DNA from: Apium graveolens
Lineage: Eukaryota; Streptophyta; Magnoliopsida; Apiales; Apiaceae
Direction: 5' to 3'
DNA length: 64,000 nt
NCBI RefSeq assembly: GCF_009905375.1
Contig: NW_027418176.1
Span: 1 to 64,000 of the forward strand
A program made the position numbers and the translations under genes. Below are positions 56,711 to 64,000 of the stretch, piece by piece. The notes below the pieces were generated by a model. That model was not told where the DNA came from, made no database searches, and worked only from the letters and a program-made list of their open reading frames with translations. Within the stretch, counting starts at the first letter, position 1; each line of letters opens with the position of its first letter.

Positions 56711-56900
56711 GACTAGAATGGAGATGATTCTTAAGGATGTTGGTTACTTGGTACAACTTGGAAGTGGGGTTGCCGTTGCTTCTCCATACTTGGAGAACAA
56801 CATGCCAACGATTCCATCCTCTGAATTACCCATTAGTGATTTCCATTTTATGCTAAATACTATGTAAAAAATATGCTTCATGTACGGTGGTCTTTAGTAG
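56711..56900 (+). pseudogene. Exon remnant, module k of unit 6
   Basis: RMEMILKDVGYLVQLGSGVA then VASPYLENNMPTIPSSELPI and a truncated end. Open across about 45 codons; no family recognised. Confidence 0.5.
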
Positions 56901-58519
56901 ACCTACTATATCTTAAATACTGCATCTTGTATTGATTTGCATGTTTCTTTGTTGAATTATTTTTATGTAAATTTTATCAAATTCAAATGAGTACTTAAAG
57001 TATTGTTAGGACTTGGTTTTAGTGGAACAAGATAAATCCAATTAGAAGTTATTTTGCATGCTTAAATAGCAATAATAACTCTTGACTTACAAAGTGAGAA
57101 ATATTATAGGTTCTATTAGCAAATAAAAATAAATTTTTGGAAGAATAGAAAGCCAATAAGCCATAGTGGGAACATAATAATTATAATTTAATTGACTAAT
57201 CTATTTCAACTAAAAAAGATAAATGTTCATTTCACCTTAAAAGATAAATATTTAATAATTTAAATAAAGATAATTAAATAGTGTTAAGGGTGGCTTAATT
57301 AATTTACATATTTAAAATTTGGATCAAATCAATTTTTCTAAAAAAATAATGAATCTGGATTTTGTACAAAATTGTGAGGCCCAAGAATGGCGCAAATTAC
57401 GGCACGTGCGAATTAGATATATGTAAAAACTAATTTTATTACTTTTCGTTTCTTCGAAAATAATGTACATTTGTTAAATTTTCTTTAAATATATTAAAGA
57501 TGTGTAAAATTTTATCCGATTTAGAATTTTATCCCAAAATATTTTATTGTAAAAAATTGGATGAAAAATAAAACTAACAAAAAAATTATTTCTATATTTT
57601 TAAAATTCCGAATTTGAGTTAATCCAAGTTTTTTCTCTTTAGGAGAGAAGCAAAGTTTTATAATAAAATATTTGTTCAGAGAGCTTGGGGCCTTTTTAAA
57701 TATGACTTTCTTAAGATCGAATGAGACGAGTTTTTCAATTTTTTTATGGTTTATATTAAACACTAAATATAATGTATTTTTATATATCCTTTATCAATAT
57801 TATGTACCTTATTTACAAATATTGATTCAATAATAATTAGTCGATTTAGTTGTTACATAATTTTTTTTATAAAGATAAAACAATTTTTTTTTCAAATCAC
57901 TATATAACATATTTTCTTATTCATTTATTAATGTTGTGTATTTTTTTAGAAAAGAAATATCAATATTCATTAATCTTGACATTTACTATATTTATATAAG
58001 TTACTTTATAATTCAAGATTAAGTATTTAATTTGTTCAATTTATTTGACAAACATAAATATTTTTATAATGATTATTTAAGTTTTATTTTTTACAATATT
58101 TTATTTTCCTTCTAAATTTGAGTAAGTAGATTTGAGAAAAATGTGTTTTTTTTATCATAACAATTTATGAGTTCATATTCTTTATTTTATCCTTAAAATG
58201 ACATCTCAATAATGTGTTTAACATATTTTATTAGCAAGAAAATCATAAAAACTAATTTACACTAATTGATATCATTTCAATTTAAATAAATATTGACTTT
58301 ACTATCAATAATTCATATAAATTTCCAAAAGTTGATTGTTCAACCGTGTTAGTTTAACAAGATAATATCATTTAACAAAATAAAATATACATGTTTAAAT
58401 TATTTAATCTCCATTAATTTATTTTGTACTTTTACCTAAAATTAAGAAAAGCCCTTTATAATAGAAAAAAGTTAAATCATATATAAAATAAAATTACTTT
58501 GTTAGAAATACACAACATT
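56901..58519. repeat. A+T-rich spacer, module l of unit 6
   Basis: As 45301-47129, with a deletion near 57860 (GTTACATAA joined to TTTTTTTTATAAAG). No genes; the minus-strand frame at 57763-57521 matches nothing. Confidence 0.65.
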
Positions 58520-59490
58520 ATGCAATTTTTTGTGAGCATAGTTTGTACTCTTCTAATGTATCATCCCAATTAGTTCTTCTGGTCAAAACTTGCTTCAATT
58601 CTTCTTCTTGCTCATCAAGCCTTGCTTCTTCTCAGCGTTTGGCTTTCTGAATGAGCAGCAAAGTGTCCGACTTGAATCACAATTATAGCACTTGATCTTT
58701 GACTTGTAATTTTCCCATACCTTGACTCCTTGCAATCATTCTTCCTCTAATTCCTCTTATTATAGCCAATATTTCTAAACTTATTAACTAAAAGAGCATC
58801 AATTTGTAGGATATCTTCATCATTACCATGATCAATTTCAGTTCCTGAATAATTTTGTAAGTCATCATGAGTATTTGAGACTCAGTGTCAGAACTATACA
58901 ATCATGGCCTTTAATTTTGAATGACTCTTTCTTTCAAATTTTTCTCTTATTTTTCCTCTACCCTCACAGAAACATGTCTTGTCCCATTTCGTCTTACTTT
59001 TCTACTCCATCTCAAGTTCATTAGTTTCATAATTCCATATATCTCAACTAGAGTGTCTTCAAGATCATAGTTATTCCTTATTGATATAACTTTCAAGTCA
59101 CACTTTTGAGGGAGTGCAAGAAGAACCTTCAAGTTTGAATCTGTTGGATCATACTCTATGTCAACAAGTGACAAATCATTCCATAATTTCTGAAATATAT
59201 GATAGATTTCAAACAAAGACTCATCAGCTTTTAAGTCAAAGTGCTCATACAGTGAATGAGTATTGTCCAATCTTCTTGATAGTCGTTGTGCCTTACACTT
59301 AACCACCAAAGTGTCTCAAATTTCCTTGGTTGTTTTGCATCCAACAAACCTAGGGGACATCACAGTGTCTAGATTGTTATGCAAAAATGTCAGACTTTTA
59401 TATTTTTTTCTTGACCACAATAGCAACAACGAGTTTCATGGGCTAATGAGGTCCATCATAAATCCCTTCCAGTATTCACCATCTGTTACC
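58520..59490 (-). pseudogene. Copia gag relic, longest frame, module m of unit 7
   Basis: Minus-strand frame 59309-58947 (120 codons): MVVKCKAQRLSRRLDNTHSL, YEHFDLKADESLFEIYHIFQ, KLWNDLSLVDIEYD, SNLKVLLALPQKCDLK, then LEDTLVEIYGIMKL and a shift into RWSRKVRRNGTRHVS. This is the UBN2 core with its usual EHFDSKxDES lead-in. Knuckle remnant near 58630-58700. Confidence 0.85.
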
Positions 59491-60115
59491 TGAAGACATA
59501 TAGTCTTCTCCACAAGGGTATTTATTAATTTTCAAGATTGGAAATTTGAAGGGTTTCATATCTTCTCATATTGTTGTTGATTTGGTTTATGGCTAATGGT
59601 GACAACAAATTTTGTTGAGTTTCATTATCTGCCATTAATGATTATTTTCTGGATCTTAAAGTGATTTTATATAAATACCAAGCTTTGATATCATTTTTAG
59701 GCCTTTAATTACCTATAGAGGGGGTCAATATAATTATAATAATCAAATCCAATTATGTACTCAATAATGAAGAATAGTTTTTATATTATTGAATAAAACT
59801 TATTACAAAATTCTCTAGCTCAACATGAGCCAATATCTTGAGAGCTTTTAGGTTATTGCTATGATAAAATAAATTCACTAGTGTTAACCTAATTGTGCTT
59901 ATATACTGCACACTTACACAATGAATATAAAGATAAAATTAATAAGGAATCCTAAACATATGCTATAATATAGAAAAATACTATATGAACAACCTTGATG
60001 AGAAGTATTGATCCGATAAATATGATGAGGTCATTTTTGTTAAACTCCCATATGAAATACTATGGAAAAAATGTGATAGTTATATACTAATATCAATCAA
60101 CTTTTGACACCAATT
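59491..60115 (-). mobile_element. Copia PBS/LTR relic, module b of unit 7
   Basis: PBS relic at 59694-59679 (TGATATCAAAGCTTGG), LTR-like sequence to about 60115, minus-strand TATATAAG near 59898. Confidence 0.55.
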
Positions 60116-61920
60116 TTTTTGAAGTTTTATAAGCCATTTTTAATTTTGCAGGAAATCAGAACTCAATTCCCAGCGACATTGGTAAGGTTCCGCCTTTTGG
60201 ACAAATTGAGGTATGTTCTGGGATTTGACAAACTTTGACTTTAAATTTTGTCTCCTTTTTTAATAGTTTTCTCGGAATTTAGTGATCTTATTATTTTTTT
60301 ATATTTTTCTTAAAATATTTTGCAAGAAAAAGAAATGTTTATTCAAATAACTAATTGGATTAAAAATTACTCAAAAACTATAAAAAATGATTAAAAATGC
60401 GTGAGTACATAATATAAGTAATGTAAATGATATTTAATAATTTTATATATTTTTGTAGGCATTAATTATTTGTCAAAAAAATATTTTCATTATAAAATTT
60501 TCTCAACTGAAGTTAGAACTTATAATTTTCTGCTTAAATGATTACTTTGCATGATTATTAAAATATTTTTTTAAAAAATATATTTTCTAACACTAATATA
60601 CGGGGTAGATTCAAATGATAACTAAAAAATTACAAAGTTGGTATGAAATTTAACTAGTCATTTTCTACTATATGTTATATAGAAAAAAATTGCTTATTGG
60701 GCCATAATAGTCATTTCATACCAAAGTCAATATAAATGATGAATTACTTAAAATATTAGGGAAAACTTAGTAGAATATACTTCATCCCATAATACTTGTT
60801 TTTTGAACTTTGTTCATGTAAAATTAATAATCTTACATATTTTTTTTAAAATAAATATTTTTTTGAATTAAAGTTTAATATTAATAATTGTATTCAAAAA
60901 AGGAAATTCTAGAAGTAATTTTTGTACGTATCCTCTTATTTATCTTCAAAAAATAATTGAATTCTAGTTTGGTACATATTTGACAAAATAATGTTCTCTT
61001 TGCATTTCATAACCACCTTGTGAAAAGACCCAAATTTGTTGGAAAACTTGTCTATTGAAAATTTTGAGTTAGAAAACAAGTTATAAATATAAGCATTGTT
61101 TTAAATAATAAATTTTCATTAAATTTGAAAATATTAAAAATATTCATTATAATTATGTTAAAGTACATATGGTCAAGTCAAACAACTTATATACTTAGAC
61201 AATGTCAGCCTGCATTACTCATTCAATTTCTTCCCAATTTAGATTTTTCCCAATTAACCAGTGAATGAATATGGTATATGTAGTGTTACCCACAATATAT
61301 TGTCATTTTACATGTTCAAATCAATTGACTAAGAATAAAATAAAAATCAATAATCATATTATCGTTCATTTTAATTCCTAGATTTAAATAAACATAGCAT
61401 TAGTAAATATTTTAAAAATTGTATCTTTTTTCCATACGTATAACTTGTTTGTCAAAAATTTGGTATTCAATCTTATACCTCTAGAAATTTAATTTGATTA
61501 AATGTTGTTATTGTAATATTAATTTTTACATGACCAATAATATCTCAATTATTGTGAGAGGTTTTTAAGACATGAATGTACGATAGTAGTACTTCTATTA
61601 TTCTTAGTTAGGGTTGTAGTAGTACATATATTATTGTTAGTTGAGGTCAGTAGGGAATTTATATATAATTTCACTAAATAAAATTTAAAATTTTTGAGAA
61701 AATGTCATTTTTAGTTAAGTGCTGACTTCAGTATAAGTGCTGATTTCAGTTAAGTTTTTTGTACAATGATTACCACTTAATTTATGGTTGTAAATCAACA
61801 GCCAATTAGTTTATATAATACATGGAGCAGACTTTGTTAAATTATATTTTTATAAAAAGAAAAATTTTGAATTTGTAATAAGAAATTGATAGTAAGATAA
61901 AAAACCAATTTAAACTAAAT
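60116..61920. repeat. A+T-rich spacer, module c of unit 7
   Basis: Complete copy. Near 61720-61755 it has a small unique duplication (AGTGCTGACTTCAGTATA / AGTGCTGATTTCAGTTA). No genes. Confidence 0.6.
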
Positions 61921-62000
61921 TGGGCCCATTGAAACCCATGATATACAATTGGGGCGTGCAAAATATTGCATATTAAAAAGGTAGGTAACACCCTAATATC
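61921..62000 (+). promoter_or_regulatory. Decayed site II / telo-box block, unit 7
   Basis: First TGGGCCC (61921-61927) kept; the second motif is changed to TTGGGGCG and the telo-box to AACACCCTAA. Confidence 0.4.
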
Positions 62001-62120
62001 AGCACAAGCCCACCTTACAAACAAAATGAATTTGTACATGGCCATGAAATAGAGTTTTGGAGTTATTTGTATTTTCTATAAAAGAGTGCTTTGGTGCTCT
62101 AAAGTTAAACACATCTCCAA

Positions 62121-63235
62121 ATGAATTGGTGGAGGACTAATCAAATGAATTGCTGGAGGACTAAGTGGATAAGGTTTACTGGTTATCATGAATTGATGTT
62201 GTTTAACAAAGTTAACGTAATAATTTATATTTCCCTGTTTCTTCATTTTCTTTTCTTATGTGTTATTTGCATAAATTTTTGGTAGAAATAAAACACTAAA
62301 ATAAGTATCCCATTTTCCTCATATATATGTATGTAGATTTACATGGAATGTCACTTGTATTTATTTTTACATGAAATTTATGTCAAGAATTATCCTTTCA
62401 AGATTATATGTCAAGGTTAGAAAAAAAATCAATTACATTTGTATTAATTTTTTTGTTCCTCATGAATAATCAAATAGAAGATATATGAAAAAAATGAAAA
62501 ATTTATAGAAAAGAAGCCCACATATATTTATATTTTATGTTCATATTTGTTGAATTATACTATTAAATTTATTTTATGTTTATGTATGACCTTACTTTAG
62601 AGACATTTTCACAGGAATTATATTTTTCTTCCTACTTGCAACAAGTTCCAAAAACAATAAAGAAAATGCTCCAAGTGCCTTCCCTTTCTCCTCTTCATCA
62701 ATGTACCGTGTAAGGTTTCTTTGTTATTTTTTAACTTTTGCCATGCAAATATATATTATAAATATAAATGCAGATAGTACAAGTGGATCTATGTGGGCTG
62801 TGTTTTTATTTTTCTAATGTATATATGACAAATAACTCTAAATTACTCTTTTTAACCTAATAACACACGAAGTTTAGGTATATTTGGAGTTTCCCATCTC
62901 ACGAAGCCCCATCACTTTTTAACTTCATCCCTTTGATAGAGATGTAGGCTTTGTTTGGGAAATTTTTTAGTGTTTGAAGAACTTATATTTTCAATACATG
63001 AATAATTAGGGTCACCATTTTCAGCATCACTAGAACCGTTGCTTAGTAACTTCTATAGATCCATAACTATTTGAAAAGGACAGAGTTATGGTTTTTCTTT
63101 AATCCAGTAGTAATATTGTTGGCGGTGTCACTGGTGGTGGTAATTTTACTAGTCTAATTGGTGGCACTAGTAGTCGTAATCTTAGGAGTGGAATTTGTGG
63201 TGGGATTGTTGGTGGTGAAGTTCGTGCTAGTTAAG
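62121..63235 (+). pseudogene. Gly/Ser/Ile-rich gene copy, unit 7
   Basis: Exon 1 62121-62216 open (MNWWRTNQMNCWRTKW, ending NKVN before GTAATA). Exon 2 62615-62709 open with one extra CCT codon (ELYFSSYLQQVPKTIKKMLQ). Exon 3 from 63108 open only to TAA at 63233-63235 because CTAACTTAAAAAGTATC has become CTAGTTAAGGTGTATC. Phases still join, so a product of about 105 residues is theoretically possible. Confidence 0.6.
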
Positions 63236-63932
63236 GTGTATCATTGGTGGTAACTTTAATAATGGCATAAGTGGTAGTAGAATTGATGGTATATTGGGTA
63301 GTTTTAATAGTGGGATTAGTGGCACCATGACTAGCATCTTTAGTGGTTACATTGGTGGTACCAGACACGATAATATTGGTAGTGGTTTGCTCGAATTGAT
63401 GGTGCCATTGGTCCTGGAGCTCTTATTAGTGCAATTGGTGGCATTGAAAGTGGGAATCTTTGCAGGAGAATTGGTGGTGGTATTATTGGTGTTGGTGTTG
63501 AAGTTCGTGCTAGCTTAAGCAGTTCCATTTATGGCCAGTTTAATTATGGTATTACAGGTGGTAGCATTAATGCTATATTGGTTAGTCTTAGTAGTGGCAT
63601 TGGTGGTAGTTTAGTGGTCGTATTGGTAGCTTAGTGGTGGTATTATTGTTGTTGGTGTTGAAGTTCCTGCTAGCTTAAGCAGTTCCATTATGGCAAGTTT
63701 AATTATGGTATTACAGGTGGTAGCATTGATGTTATATTGGTTAGTCTTAGTAGTGGCATTGGTGTTGTCAATTGTGGTAGATTAGTGGTCGTATTGGTGG
63801 TGGAATGGCTAGTTGCCATAGTGGTAGCATTGGTGGTATATTAGTTAGTCTTAGTAGTGGCAATTTATGGTAGCATTGCTGGTAGCTATAGTGGTAGCAC
63901 CGATTGTATATTAGGTTATATTAGTAAGTTGA
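63236..63932 (+). pseudogene. Remainder of Gly-rich exon, unit 7
   Basis: Continues in shifted frames with the internal unit at 63491 and 63651 (160-bp period), ending at AGTAAGTTGATTTAG. A minus-strand open frame (63528-63340) is a mirror of the same low-complexity DNA. Confidence 0.65.
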
Positions 63933-63953
63933 TTTAGCTTCGGAGATGGTGGT

Positions 63954-64000
63954 TGTGACGCCCTCCAAACCCGGGTCAGAAGTTTGGGGTTCACAACACA
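63954..64000 (+). mobile_element. LTR-like block start, module f of unit 7 (runs off window)
   Basis: TGTGACGCCCTCCAAACCC with the hairpin partner GTTTGGGGTTCAC, identical to the unit 1 start at 10230 except GTCAG for GTAAG. Confidence 0.65.

Noticed and set aside
1..64000. Helitron origin of the composite unit, since it carries gene fragments
   Set aside because: I found no Rep/helicase sequence, no clear TC...CTRR ends and no terminal hairpin at unit borders; the tandem order fits duplication better.

Overview
The window reads as nuclear DNA of a eudicot plant with a repeat-rich genome. It is strongly A+T-rich and full of Copia and Gypsy-type LTR retrotransposon pieces and plant L1-type LINE reverse-transcriptase relics. 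It shows GT...AG exon-like structure and plant promoter motifs (TGGGCC site II elements, AAACCCTAA telo-boxes). I see no rRNA, tRNA, CRISPR, operon or prokaryotic signal. The species cannot be fixed from sequence alone.

Layout. Positions 1-4219 are a chain of three 1.7-1.9 kb LTRs separated by two internal regions of about 215 bp that hold only a primer-binding site and a polypurine tract. From 4220 to 64000 the window is a degenerate tandem array of one composite segment (about 14 kb when complete), present in roughly seven units with different internal deletions. Module order in the unit is: (m) minus-strand Copia gag relic; (b) its LTR and primer-binding site; (c) A+T-rich spacer; (d) housekeeping-type promoter plus two small exons; (e) Gly/Ser/Ile-rich exon; (f) about 0.95-kb LTR-like block starting TGTGACGCC; (g,h) exon-like fragments of an unrecognised gene; (i) LINE RT fragment; (j,k) further unrecognised exon-like fragments; (l) A+T-rich spacer. 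Unit 1 is 4220-17990, unit 2 17990-26266, unit 3 26267-30953, unit 4 30954-42278, unit 5 42279-47080, unit 6 47080-58500 (rearranged), and unit 7 58500-64000+.

Later or secondary insertions are a 3.8-kb solo-LTR-like element (20992-24817) with a perfect 5-bp TTATA duplication, a 3'-truncated Copia element with gag, protease, integrase and the start of RT (48147-51386), and two copies of a 1.77-kb gag-only Copia element (40329-42098 and 54935-56705). The last two sit at the same site with the same AGGCT duplication, so that insertion is older than the amplification.

The most gene-like object is in modules d+e. In unit 1 a promoter-like block is followed by three exons (7280-7375, 7774-7865, 8293-8833) whose splice phases join into one uninterrupted 242-codon frame for a Gly/Ser/Ile-rich protein I do not recognise. 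The other copies are broken. Everything else coding is decayed transposon or gene-fragment sequence, so the window is best read as a heterochromatin-like amplified repeat block carrying one possibly intact small gene.
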